This document shows, piece after piece, positions 47,140 through 59,800 of a stretch of DNA of 64,000 bases. Source of the stretch: Liolophura sinensis (lineage: Eukaryota; Mollusca; Polyplacophora; Chitonida; Chitonidae); NCBI RefSeq assembly GCF_032854445.1, contig NC_088300.1:58254984-58318983 (forward strand), written 5' to 3'. The first letter of the stretch is position 1; every line of letters starts with the position of its first letter. A program made the translations under genes and the position numbers. The notes under the pieces were generated by a model. It was given only the letters and a program-made list of their open reading frames with translations, searched no databases and had not been told where the DNA came from.

Positions 47140-47420
47140 GAGCAGTCGTTTCCATTGAAACCAACAGGAAACAATTTATCGATACCGCTTATTAATTTAT
47201 CGATATCGACAAATAAATTATAGACATCAATAAATGATTCATCGATATCGATAAATGAATTAGCGATGTTGATAAATCGCTTCCATGTACTGATATACAT
47301 CAAAAGGAAATATATATGATATATAGGATTTGTCAATATCGATAAATGAATCAACGATTTCAATCATTAGATATTACTCATTTTTGAATAAATGTTAATT
47401 TGGTCCACCATACATCATTG
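47140..47420. repeat. Interspersed repeat rich in TATCGATA palindromes (copy 2)
   Basis: Starts near AGAGCAGTCGTTTCCATTGA, has a core of ATTTATCGATATCGACAAAT and related words, and ends AATGTTAATTTGGTCCACCA. The corresponding edges at 3575-4165 are GACTGCTCC near a GGAAATGGAAATG and AATGTTGATTTGGCCCC, the left edge being inverted or rearranged there. Same family, different internal length. Confidence 0.6.
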
Positions 47421-48215
47421 GCAAAGGGAACTTTTTATTCTTTTCAGGCTTCGTGTCTGTAACTTAATCCTAACTCGGGTAGAGCATGAAGACTTCATGG
47501 TCATCCGTACGAAGTGTGAACGTATGATGAGATAATATAACGTATCGGTGTGTTCCCTAATGACAATCCATGCAGCTGTGGAGCGGTCGGGAAATTGCTT
47601 TCATAACTCGTCTATACAAAATCTGTCGAACAGAGAAGAACTGGAAGTCATATATGAGAAGTTGTGGAAATTATATCACGGTTTAGACGTTAATTTACAC
47701 TTGTGAAGCCCGGTTTGCATGGTATAGTCAGTATATGCTTATTTTCAGAAGAAACGACCTAATAATGATTTGTCATTTAGGGTGTTTTCCTATTATTTTT
47801 AATTTAGAGGACGTCTGAATCCTCGTTGTTGTTGTTTGTTTCACTGAAGTAAAGTGAAAAGTATATCTGAACGGTCATAGGTAAAAAAGTAGTAAAAACG
47901 AAGAAGGCCTGATATTCTGTGTCAATATTGCACAAAACCGAAAGTACATGTACGCCCAAGTTGATCTTTTTCGGTATATACACGAAGAAACAAGTTCAGA
48001 ACAGCCGTGAAACTTTTCAAGCACAAAGGACATAATTGGTATTCCGAAATTACTAACAATCTGACCGTAAGGAAACACCGCAAATTTCACCCCAATTTAG
48101 AATTTAGTGGTGATATTGTCACACAGTGGTTGGATTAGTTTTCACACACGGACACCATGTCTTGTAGGTGTATCCATCTTCAGCCTTCAGCCTCAGGTGG
48201 TAAAAATTTTTTTTT
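47421..48215. other. Non-coding intergenic stretch
   Basis: No exon, RNA gene or recognised element seen. Confidence 0.5.
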
Positions 48216-48236
48216 GGGTGGGTGGGGGGGGGGGGG
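48216..48236 (+). other. G-rich tract
   Basis: GGGTGGGTGG followed by a long unbroken G run, next to a T run. It is capable of quadruplex folding and likely hard to sequence. Confidence 0.7.
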
Positions 48237-48305
48237 AATGTGACTTAGTTTAAAGAACAAATTGGACGGGAAACGTTCAAAGGGGTACCAAACGCCTCTC
48301 TTTGC

Positions 48306-48325
48306 ATATATATATATATACATAC

Positions 48326-48386
<61 letters not shown>
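48306..48386. repeat. TA microsatellite
   Basis: About 80 bp of TA dinucleotide with a few CA interruptions. The open frame across it (alternating Tyr and Ile) is a repeat artefact. Confidence 0.97.
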
Positions 48387-48389
<3 letters not shown>

Positions 48390-49235
48390 AACACGTGTTT
48401 TTAGTGTATATCATCGATACTTTATCCGACCTTTGTGTGGATATAACCTATCTACTGATAATGGCTTCCCATGCATTATTTAACTATATGGTTCTATATG
48501 TATCTAGATCATGGCATTTCCCCATGAGTTTTATTAATGAAGGGATCGTCGGAAACCACCTTCCATAAGAACGACTGTAAATGGGACTGTTTTTACACAC
48601 ATAAACTTACATGTATTTCTTTTTATTGTCATATAACGAGCCAACCTTTTAAACAAAACAAAAACCATATGTGTGTGAGAAACAGGCTTTGTATGGATCG
48701 GACATTAAATCAAAAGTTACAAAAAAGTTAATTAAGCTTGCAGTATTTGAATTAGGAGCACAACTCGGAGGAATGTTTGATCGTAAAACTGAAGATAACC
48801 ACCTGAACTCAACCGTTATTGTCGCGTGAGAGCATTCCTTTGGGAAAAGCATACCAATAAGACTGAGATTGGCTGTCCATTCTACAGTGATCTAGTCACG
48901 GTTCTTTCTTTGTTAAACTTGATAACAGCTGTATGTATATATATCACGAGGGCGTCCAACATTTACACTGTGGTCAGCGAACCTCATCCAGCGACTTCAT
49001 GAAAACTGCTCGAATTCACACGGGGACCCTACTCAGGGTGGGTTCGAAAGGTTACTAAATAGCATTCACCTCAGGGATTTTGGGGGTAGTTTGGATAAAA
49101 GTCAATTTGGTGAAGCCATTTCTGAATTACTAAGTCTAAAATTAAATCAATAGTTAGCTGTTGTTAGCGGAAGTTGAAACTGATTTCATGAAATAGCTGT
49201 TTGTGACCGTTTTCTACAATGTTTAACTGGTGGTC

Positions 49236-49290
49236 GTATATGCATGACTGAAAAATTGTTAAGTATGACGTAAAACTCCTATTACACATA
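49236..49290 (+). repeat. Family A SINE 3' end fragment
   Basis: CATGACTGAAAAATTGTTAA and GTATGACGTAAAACTCC match the last part of the family A SINEs. Confidence 0.5.
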
Positions 49291-49754
49291 CACTGTTTGT
49301 AAGAGCTGGACTCAGAAGTTCAGACTGTGGCAGATTATTTGGTTTATGTGAAGTTCGTTGGCGATCTGTTGTTGGCCACAAACATGGTATATTCGTAGGG
49401 GTCCCTTTGCAGGGAAAAATCTGTATCATGTGGGAATTTTTTGTGTGTTTTAGATTTTGTTTAAAGTCATCCTTAAGGCGTTTTCACTTAGAAGATGGCG
49501 GCCCCTTAAGTGTTACTTGCCGGCAGGCAACTTAACCACTCGGCCAACACCAGCTTCCTGGAAATTTAGAGATGTATTTTTTTTTTTGTTTATTTACTGG
49601 TTTTAGGGCCACTTTCCTGGCGGATATCGTGGCCCATCAAATCAGTGTTTTATTTATTTATTTTTTTTAACACATGAATATTTTGGTTACATAACAGCAG
49701 TGCGTTGGAGATGTATTTTTCAAGGGACGGTGGTTATATACTCTGTACTCTTCC

Positions 49755-49850
49755 CTTCCCTGCACCCATAAAAATGACGGGCGCCTTATTCAAGTGAGAA
49801 ATTCTTTAGTATAGCGTTAAACACAATAACTAAACATTATTATTAATACT
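49755..49850 (+). repeat. Family B SINE 3' fragment
   Basis: CACCCATAAAAATGACGGGC, CAAGTGAGAAATTCTTTAGT and ATAGCGTTAAACACAATAAC follow the family B 3' end. Confidence 0.55.
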
Positions 49851-49884
49851 AAGGTATCACTCTGAGATATCTTTTTTAAAAACA

Positions 49885-49890
49885 TTTATT
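49885..49890 (-). terminator. Poly(A) signal candidate for the M13 gene (AATAAA on minus strand)
   Basis: TTTATT on the plus strand, about 950 bp beyond the M13 stop codon. A closer variant signal is possible. Confidence 0.3.
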
Positions 49891-50842
49891 TCTTTGGCTG
49901 AAAATATAATTAAAATATACATTTTGTATTAATATCACGAAAACATATTGTGCAATTCACGACCTAGCTGTTTTAAGTTCAGCAAGATTAGACAAACAAA
50001 AGCTTAATCAAGTTAACGTGATGCCAAAACACAAGCTTTATGTGATACATAAATTATACAACATATATCGTCGAACAATTTCTACCAAATGTTTCGGACT
50101 AATAATCTACTATAAAATGCTCTTGAAATGTCAATATCTAATCACAAATAACATATTTCACTGGAGTACAGAGTGTTAATATAATATGTGTGTGTAATAA
50201 AAATAAGAGCTAGTTATTCCTATTTGTTCCCAGCGCTTCCCGCCACACGTCCGCGGAATTATCCCAGAAAACTACAGGCCTATATACATATTTGTGGATC
50301 GTCACAAAGGTAACTGCAGTTATAATATTTAGTTATACGATGAGACAACAAACTGTCAGCTACATCAACAGGCGTGCTTATAAACGTCCATTACATTGGA
50401 TTTAATCTCACCTGTAATTCTGTACGGATTACATGATCTACATATATACATGCAGGATAATGGGCTATATTGGGGAATTAAGCATTTCGTCCTAGTTAAT
50501 AAAAAGTACATCTAAATGTATCCTCTACAAGGGACGATTTTTGACACTCTAAAATGGCTTTAATATTTCACAATATACAGCAAACAAACATATATTTACA
50601 TCCTATGAGGGTGGTAAAAATTCCCAAACCATAACCGGCATCAACTGTTGGTAGTAAGAGCAGGGCACCATTGCTTCATCAATGACCTTGACATGTAATT
50701 CTGAACACCTCTCTAGAAAGAAGATCTGAACTATTTCTGTTTGCATGTGTCTCGCCTTATGACTTGTAGCTCAATCAAAACTTTTTGTCGTATATTAGCA
50801 CCATATAGAGTCCACTGTAATGTGGATTTAGCTAGACGGTTT

Positions 50843-53800
50843 TCACCAAATCGAACATTTCTTCTGCGGATTCATAGGGGAGTTAACAGGGCACTTGAAG
50901 GCGTTGCTAAATTCCTTCATCTGGGAGACGGCTGTGTTTACCCTGTGAAAGAGATAAGGGCAATGACTGTATAGATGCATGAAATCTACAAATGTATATG
51001 ATGAATAGCAGTGTTGAACAAACAACTGTTTTGATATAATGAACAATTAGACATATCACACAACCACTTACAGGCAATTACTATCCCATGAGATGCAGTG
51101 CATGCTAAATATATCACAGTAACATATTGCTGTGTATGTCACGTGATCAATAACTAAATCAACAAGACGTGAAATAATTTAAACAACAGGCTACAACATG
51201 TATCAGATTATATTTATATCCAAAAATAGCAAGCGCAAGACTTGACAAAGTAAAATATATGTATATTTTATTTATTTATTCCAGATAAAGATGGTCTCTT
51301 TAAATAACATTGCAACATAATGTAAATAACATTGTAAGTAAATATGTGCTTTCCAGGAAGATGACCTTCTTGTAGAGTGTGTTGAACTTTTTTGTTTAAC
51401 TATATGCAGCTATTGTGAAACGATTGGCATAGCCCCCAAGTGGGAAAATATATCAGACAGGTTTAGATGTCACTTTAGAAAGTGGATTTAGTGACAGTAT
51501 TATCGTAATAGGGATTACACTTTCTAAATACAGCGCATGTGCTAGTGCTGAAAATTGGCTGAGACCACTGTGGGTTCGAACCAGCGTCCTCAGAGTCACG
51601 CACCAATTCGCACTAGAATTTGTGCTGTATTCAGAAGTGTAATCCTATTAACGATATTTATTTATTTATTTGATTAGTGTTTTACGCCGTACTCAAGAAT
51701 ATTTCATTTATACGACGGTGGCCAGCATTATGGTGGGAGGAAACCGGGCAGAGCCCGGGAAAACCCACGACCATCCGCAAGCTGCTGCCAGACGTTCCCA
51801 CGTACGGCTATTAACGATAATATTGTTGGCAAAATATATGTGGGTCAGTGAATCCATTCAAAACCTACTTCATGTTTTCGGGTAATCGACCTCTCATGGC
51901 GTATTGGTAGGACGTGATGTCGTTCCGAACAAAGCACCAGGTCTGCAAAGATTAAATATACGTCATCACTACATTCTAATATTCTGCATGCATTAGTTAA
52001 ATCTTGCAAACCAAGACTGCTGAATAGACGTTTAACTTTTTGCATACAAGTGAGAAATCGAATGTGACTGTGAAGTTTTCACCGAACACACCGTGTAAAT
52101 AATTTATAATCCCATGTTTATTACTTGGTTAACTTAGCTACAATAACTTAACTGCTGACCATATAAGTATATATTTATACCCGAGTTATTCCTTGATTGG
52201 TGTTTTATGCCGTACTCAAAAATATTTCACTTATACGACGGCGGCTAGCATTATAGGGAGAGGAAACTGGTCAGATCCCGGGGGAAACCCAAGACCACCC
52301 GCATTTTGCTGCCAAGCCTTCCACGTACCCTTGCAATATGAAAAACACCTGTCATCATCCTATAGCCTACGCTCCTATCTATGTTTAGCAAATAGACATG
52401 TAAGTCCATCAGTGTCGATTTAAACAGGGTAGAATGAAACATTCACAGTTTCCATCACGCTATCAGCCATAAGTCTTCATATTTCTCCACCACTTCACAT
52501 CTCTCAGACTCCGAATTACAAAGTAATAATTTATTCTGTTTATTTCTCTGACTCACCTGAGCATAGGCTAGGAAGAACATCTGGTCATTTGTCAATCCCA
52601 GCCCTGGTGCCATCGGCTCTCCGCTGTGTTCCACCTCCCACTTTTTGTACCCCTGTTGGAGGAAAATGAATGAACTGCTTCAAATAGTGTGTACAGTCAA
52701 AAATAGCGTATCCAAATTAAAATTGCCACCTTCAACTTGAACTGTGTCAGTTTCCAATAACCTACTACTTGTTTAATCATTTGCCTCTAAATCGATGAGG
52801 CCAGCCACGCTAGCCATTTTCAGGTCATCCAAAGCTTTTCTTTTATTTGTATTTCATAGTCAGTAGTTACGGTTCCACTGTACTGGGTTTTTACTTGTTC
52901 AGGGCTCTCAGCTAAAATCAGATAAATTCTGGTTCAAGGGCAACAAAAAAAGGAATACAAAACGAAACGATAAAAAAATGAATAAAATAGACTCTGGTTT
53001 CATATTTATTTATGTACGACCATCCATTGGTAACTGACCTTTTCCGTCGGCTGTCATGTGTATCTTTGCGTTAGTATATGAGGGCAGCGACGAGGTACTT
53101 ACATAATAAGCTTGCTTTAGACCACCAACTTCTAAAGCTCCTTCTCCAGCAAAGCTTGTGGCTTTGGCGGGAACCTGTAAACAGACATGCTCTTTGATCA
53201 TGTTGTTATGAATGAAGTCAAAAAGAAATGCAAAAGTTATGAAAAACTTTTCAACGTAATGACACTATTAATAAACTTTATTTTACAATCTGTATTGATA
53301 GCTTATGTCGTAAACGCGATATACGGTTGTAATAGTCATAATTTGATAACCTGGTTTATAAGTAGAGTATTATTAAACTTACTGTCAGTTTTCTTCCATT
53401 CACTGAATAAGGCCCCAGTGTTTTATTTGTGTAGTAATCCACAAAGCATTTGCTAGCCTCGGTGTACCGGAATGTTGTATCATTTGTCCACCAGCGAATG
53501 AATTTGCCATCGTCATCTCTGAGCAACGACCCGTTTATTTGGTAATAGGCACCTGTACACAGACGATAAAACTGTGCTTTATAATGATAGTCCCAGTACA
53601 TGAGAAGTTTCAGGAAGACAATGGTTTCTTCTGAGAAGCAGCTGCTGGCATGTCAGCGCCTACTGACAGTCGAAAATATACGACGTGTATTGTCGTCAGT
53701 GGCGGGTCAAATTCTCAAGGATTTTAACTTTTTGTAAATGGACATCTAAATGTGACATGATTTGATTAAGAGATTCGGGTATGTTTCATTACTTTCTGAA

Positions 53801-56800
53801 ATGATAATATTATTGCAGACAGCTGCATGGGAGCGTTGCTCTTAAAATGGTACTGCATGACCTAACACAGAGTCAAAGCCATTTTATTGGTCACATCTAA
53901 CATACAATAACTTTACCATTCCGCCCTGGGCCTTCTGTACTTACCGTTGTAGTCTATAGAATGAACATACATATGGGCGATTACGCTTCCCATAGAGCCG
54001 AAGTTAAGGAAATGCGGAATGTGGTAATCGTATATAGGCCACTGGAGGATTCCAGCCGGCACTAACAGCTCAGTCCAAGGGTAATAGAACTGGGCAAATG
54101 TAGCGTAGGTGTTTCCCCGCCATTTTGTTCTGTCTTCCCCATCTCTCAGCAGATTCGTCCAGTCTGTCCTGTATAACTTATTGATGTTTAGAACGTTCTG
54201 GAAATAGTCCGTTGCGTTGATTTCCAGCTGAAAGCAACCATTTAGACATTTACGTCGAATGACGGCGAAATAAAGAAAATATTTAATGTTCAGTTTACTC
54301 TAACAAATACTTGGGATGTATCCGTTTTCCAACCATACCACATATGGGGTACATCTTAAGTTAATCTGAAGACCAGATAATGAACACAACAACACAATTA
54401 AGACATTATGAACAAATAAGTTATATTAGCAAACCTATTATATTAACAAAATGACATAGACGTATGCGCCTATGCCACTCTGTCCAGTATCTTTTTATTT
54501 TAGAACGCTGATCAGCGGTCACTTAAACTCTGTCACGGATGTGAAAATGTGCCCACCAGGGTAGGTGTGTATAGGTCATGTTACATTTGTAGTCAGGTAT
54601 GTTACGAAATTTATAATCAGGTTTAGGTCACTATATCTAACGGCGAGATCTGTAGTCACACCCACCGTTGCGTACATCCTGTCCACCTCTTCAGGTTTCA
54701 TCATGAAGTCAGGGTAGCCGAGTTTATCCACAATGGCCTGGACCTGAGAAAAGCAGGAAACAAACTGTGGTACATTTCGTGATAGACAAAAACAGCACCT
54801 TTGTTGTTGGCATCTTGTGTTTGCACAGAGTAATATATTAAAATCGTACAGAACTATCAGTTGAGATGTACTGCAAATTGTAAACTGTTCGAGGGCTAAA
54901 TACCGAATTTATGCGAGATCGTGTCATTCTCGACTATTGTTGCCCATCTGGAGAACGCCCTGTGTTAACCGTCCAGGAGCATTCCAACAATACTGATTCC
55001 TGTTCGATTTCGTATTACCATGGCGTCGAAAAAAGTATTTTATTAGCATTGTAGGCCAACTGGAAAGTAGCTAAAATTCTTTCAAGGGAGACAACTTTGC
55101 AAGGTGCATGGCATTAAAAACCCCTCACTTTTGTTTGAATGATTATATTGTAGCAATACTGTTGCTGATGAACAGAAGTGAGGAAATACTGTGATGACAA
55201 TGACTAACTTATGTACAGAAGAATGCCGTCCCTGACGAGACAAATTATACATATAACATTGAAATCACCTTGTTTCTAGCATATGCCCTCGTCTTCTCGT
55301 CCATCCATTTAAAATCTGACAAATGGTCCACCAAAGATTGTTTGACGTACGAGGCGATTTCGTGCACCTGTGTGAAAGAAGTGTTATGACGAAATTTATC
55401 GTAATTACTTCATCGTCTTTATAAACGAATACAAAATGCAAACATGATATGCGTTTTCAAGAATCATTACAGTTAATACTGCTGGACGTAACATCTAGAT
55501 AAAACTATGCATCTAACGGTCGTAACAGGCATTCGTATACCAGTCGTCAACCAATAAGGACGTTCCTGGTCAAAAAACGCATGGTCAAGTCCAAAAACGA
55601 CGTTTAGCACAAATTACCAAAGGACTGAGGAAGTATATAAAGTACGAAAATCATACACGAGAAGCGGTCAACAGTTTTCAATAATGTGGGAAGACGTAAG
55701 CGACTGAGTGAAAACAGTGTTCAGATCGTGTACCATGCTAGAATATCAGTTGTCGATAACAAAATATGTGTCTCAGTTGCGCTTTGATTGCAACTGTTCA
55801 TATATCCAACGTGGCGATCAAATTCAACACGATGAATACACAGTCCCTAGCCCTGAGTTAAACGGAATTGGACAAACAATCATGAAGCAGAGCGCTAGAG
55901 AATCTGAACGCTTTGTCCATATTTACTTTTATTTATTACACACGAGAATTGTACTTATTGTAAACCTTAAGAAATTTGGAGTGAAGGCACTTGATGGAGT
56001 AACGTTGACACACTAGTTTCTGCATTAATACCTTCTGACGCTAACTGAAATCGTCACACAATGCTACAAGGCAAGATATGTACACGCCATATACAGAACT
56101 TTGGTATATTGCTGTCCAAGTAAGGATGATTTACAATATCAAAATTGTAATGCAGCCACACAAGCATTACAAAATTCAATGGTTACATTACAAGATTTGT
56201 CGTTGCAAAAGGCAACCACACAAGCAATAAACATACTGCAAGGTGCTTTCTAAGTGTTTACACTGATTGGATATAACTGAATTCACATCTGGTCACCAGC
56301 CTTATTTACATCAATTACTGACTTTTAAGTCGAAATAATGAAATTTCTCACGCTGTGTTTGCCTTTGTAGAGGTTAACATTTCAGTTACTTGTGGTGCCT
56401 TTGCCGATATCCCTTACGGGCTACGAGTTAGAGAGCTATTAAGCGCCTTAGTATATATCCGTTTAATCAGAGGATTCCTTTAGTGAGTACCTTTTGTTTG
56501 TTGTCATCCGCAAAATGATCCTGGATAAACAGATGGCTTAGGGCAACGTTCATGGAGGTTGAAACGTAATTGAAGCAGTACCGCCACGTGCCCAGGAACT
56601 CCGCCCTCCCCGTCCTGTCTACGTAGAACTGACGATTGGCGTGAACGTATTCCCAGGACAAGTCCTGCAGGTACGCGTAAGCTAGCTTCCAAGCTAGGTA
56701 ATTGTTTAAAATTCTAAAATAAGACAAAACGTACATCTATATTTAAATATATACAGACTTTCTTACAACCACACATAAGCTACGACTGATTTGATTTACA

Positions 56801-59800
56801 GACATATACCTTAAGTCACATGGAAACCTATCTGTGTTTAATTACGATTTTCTAAGCATTTCTACAGCGACGGTTGGACAAGGTTATTACAAGCTCTCGG
56901 CTGCATTTCATACATTTGTCAAGGTTTCGATTTTTCCTCAGTTTGCTTGCATTAATGATCTCACCGTGTTTTATTTTCCCCCAAGTTGTTCACATATTCC
57001 GCCATTCTGATGATGTAATCTTTCTTTTGAATGACCACTTTTGTGTTCCCACTGACACCGGCGCCAGTGAACATGTACTGGAAAAACGTTGACCAGTTGA
57101 TCTGAAAAAAAAAATGTTTTGTTCTCTCCGTGAGCAGTTATGCAATGTGTGAATAGAATGTCAGACAATAAAGGTCAATGCTGTTTTTATTTTATCCAAT
57201 ATCTTAACTATCAAGTGTATTTTGATCAAGTATAAATGACCGTTTTCCATCACTGACAATGTGGTCAAGTAATATCGACCTGTCATCCTAACGCATATAT
57301 ACATGTATATAATGTATCACTACGAACTACGTTAAATTCATTAAATATAGTAGAAACAATTACAAGGGTGGAATTAATACCATGTTTGTCCAGATGATGG
57401 TATTGGTATTGTAATTTATCGAAACAACAACTATTTTTGAGACTGTTTAGGATGTACAGAAAAAAACGACATTGGTACTCACGACATTATTTGTCTGTCG
57501 GTTAAGTTCAGTCAGTGACACTCTCTCTTCGTCATCGTAACGGTTACTGCTGTAAGGTGACGACTTGGAAATCTAGAACACCAATTTAAGTCTCTCTCTA
57601 TGACTGCGCTTGTTGTTATAATGGTTATTAATGTCGGATTATAAGTGAATAAAGTTCTTAATTCAAACTGCTGCAGATTCAAAGAAATGCCGTTGAAGAC
57701 GTACACTGACGATTGTAATTCATAATCAATGATGCTGTGCAGTCTTCGGTAAAGTATTTGTCGGCAATACATAGTAGTGATGAGCAAACAAAACTTTGTA
57801 AACTGTAAATCTAGCCACACATAATTTGACAAACTGTTTCGGTTACCATGTTTAGGTGCTTGCTTTCAGAAAGACGACAGATGCTAGCGCCGTCCAAATG
57901 TACATGAGCGTCTTTGTATAAGGCGGCACTGTGGGGGTGAGCCTATTAATTTGGTAAATAAAATAGCCAAAAGAAATAAACTACTGCGTCAATGATATAC
58001 GCTTTGAAACATAAAATCTTAACCCAAACATACGCAAGTAAATAAACGCAAATCCGCAATCGATTAATATCTCAATATATCATCGAGACCAGCCTCGTTT
58101 TTAATATACCTCATCTGACCCTTACATACGTTTGCTAAATCTCTCTCAAACGTGAAGACGTCGCTGACGAAAGTATCGATCCGCTGCTGGAGAGCCGCAT
58201 CACCAAGGGTCAGGTTAAAGTCCCTGCAGAGCAGAGTGGCCACGGTTCGCATCAACTTCTGAAGGTCATCCCGAATCTGTGCACAATCAGACGAAAACAG
58301 ATTAGTTATTATACTTTACCCTATAGACTACAATACTTCCCTTATACGACGATGATACGGTTGCAATATTGCCGAAGTGACGTTACGCTATAATCATTTA
58401 TTCTTCGTGAGGTCTTACATAAAGTTCCGTCTTCATGTAAGATCTCACGGACCGGACCTTCATGTAAGATCTCACAACACGGAGTTCTCTCCCTTTTATT
58501 GACACCACGGTTCCGGGAACCATGAAAGTAGGGTAATCTGCAACATTCCCGGTCTGGGAATGGGATTAAACTCATGTCGGGTGACCTAGCGATTAAAGGC
58601 AACCATAATCAATGCAATCTGCAACGATCAGACCCCATCGTCAAGGCATATGTATATACCTTAAACCGTATCCTCTCAAACATGGAATTCAAGCGGAGAT
58701 TCCATGACAGGTGATTTCTATTTTCAGGAAGTAGATAAGCCTCAATCAACCAAATAAACAGCACCGGTCCACAATCTGGGGTTAGCGTTTTAGTGCATAC
58801 GGCCTAAGGATTCAGTTCCAGAAGGTCATTTTATTATGATAAATTGTATGCTTCACCTCAACAATCACTTGTTCACGAAGACAGTATCATACCGTTTCCT
58901 CTTGCAGTTACGGTATTGTTATTCCAGGCCAAAAAAAAAAAAGACAGTGATATGATATCTGTTTATTTGCTTTACAGTTTCCACATAGCGGGTGTGAATT
59001 ACTTAGCTGGGAACATACGTCACTATGCTTCCTCGTTCTCCTGAGGATGGTTAACCAGGTAAGTTAACCAGGTGGTTGAGAAGTGGATTACATCATCACC
59101 AGTTAGACAAACCGGATAAAAGATGTACAAATCGTAATGTTTATTAGGTTTTCACCTTGTTAATGTTTTTTTTAGCAGAACGTTTGTGAATCCGCCTTTA
59201 TATCATGCAGATTTGTTGTATTACGGACAAATCTTCTGCCAGACGTAGGACCGCAGCAGTGCGCGGGTGATGTGGTTTACCACAACAACCTGAACTAGAC
59301 TCAAATCCTCGTGCTTGCTACAGGTTACTACAAAAGCATCTTAATCGCTGCATGTCTGCTGATGTTACCCTCGTCTGAGTTACGCAATCTGCACGCGTGT
59401 GCCTTACACGGTCATGTCAGAGTGAGCGGTATTATTCACGAACCTCACCCAAATACACAGAAGAGTCAGTATTTGCATTAAAAAAGTTGAAACAAGAACT
59501 GGTCATTTAAAAATTGATAAATGATAGGCCAATAAATATCATATGTGAGCGTTTACATTCTGCCATAAGTTCCATAATCTTTTTGCATTATTGTAAAAGT
59601 CACACATTTTTCATTATAGCCAAAATGTTGATTTTGACATCTGATGATGACCTGTATTTTGGCAGTGAGCTTTTAAACTTTTCAGCATTGTACCACCAAG
59701 TGTAGGCTTAATAACAAAACTTTGCATCAGCAGTCATTTGTTTAGCAATGTAAGAAAAATGACAGGAATACAAGCTAACCGCTATCATTATGCAGCTGGT

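Noticed and set aside
48302-48568. 88-codon frame starting in the TA repeat
   Set aside because: Its first third is alternating Tyr/Ile from the microsatellite and the rest has no support.
51845-52045. 66-codon minus-strand frame with FADLVLCSE
   Set aside because: It overlaps a real M13 exon but in the wrong frame; neighbouring exon phases and the WC motif fix the other frame.
56504-56692. 62-codon minus-strand frame inside an M13 exon
   Set aside because: A shadow of the real exon 56713-56491, which is in another frame and matches the family.
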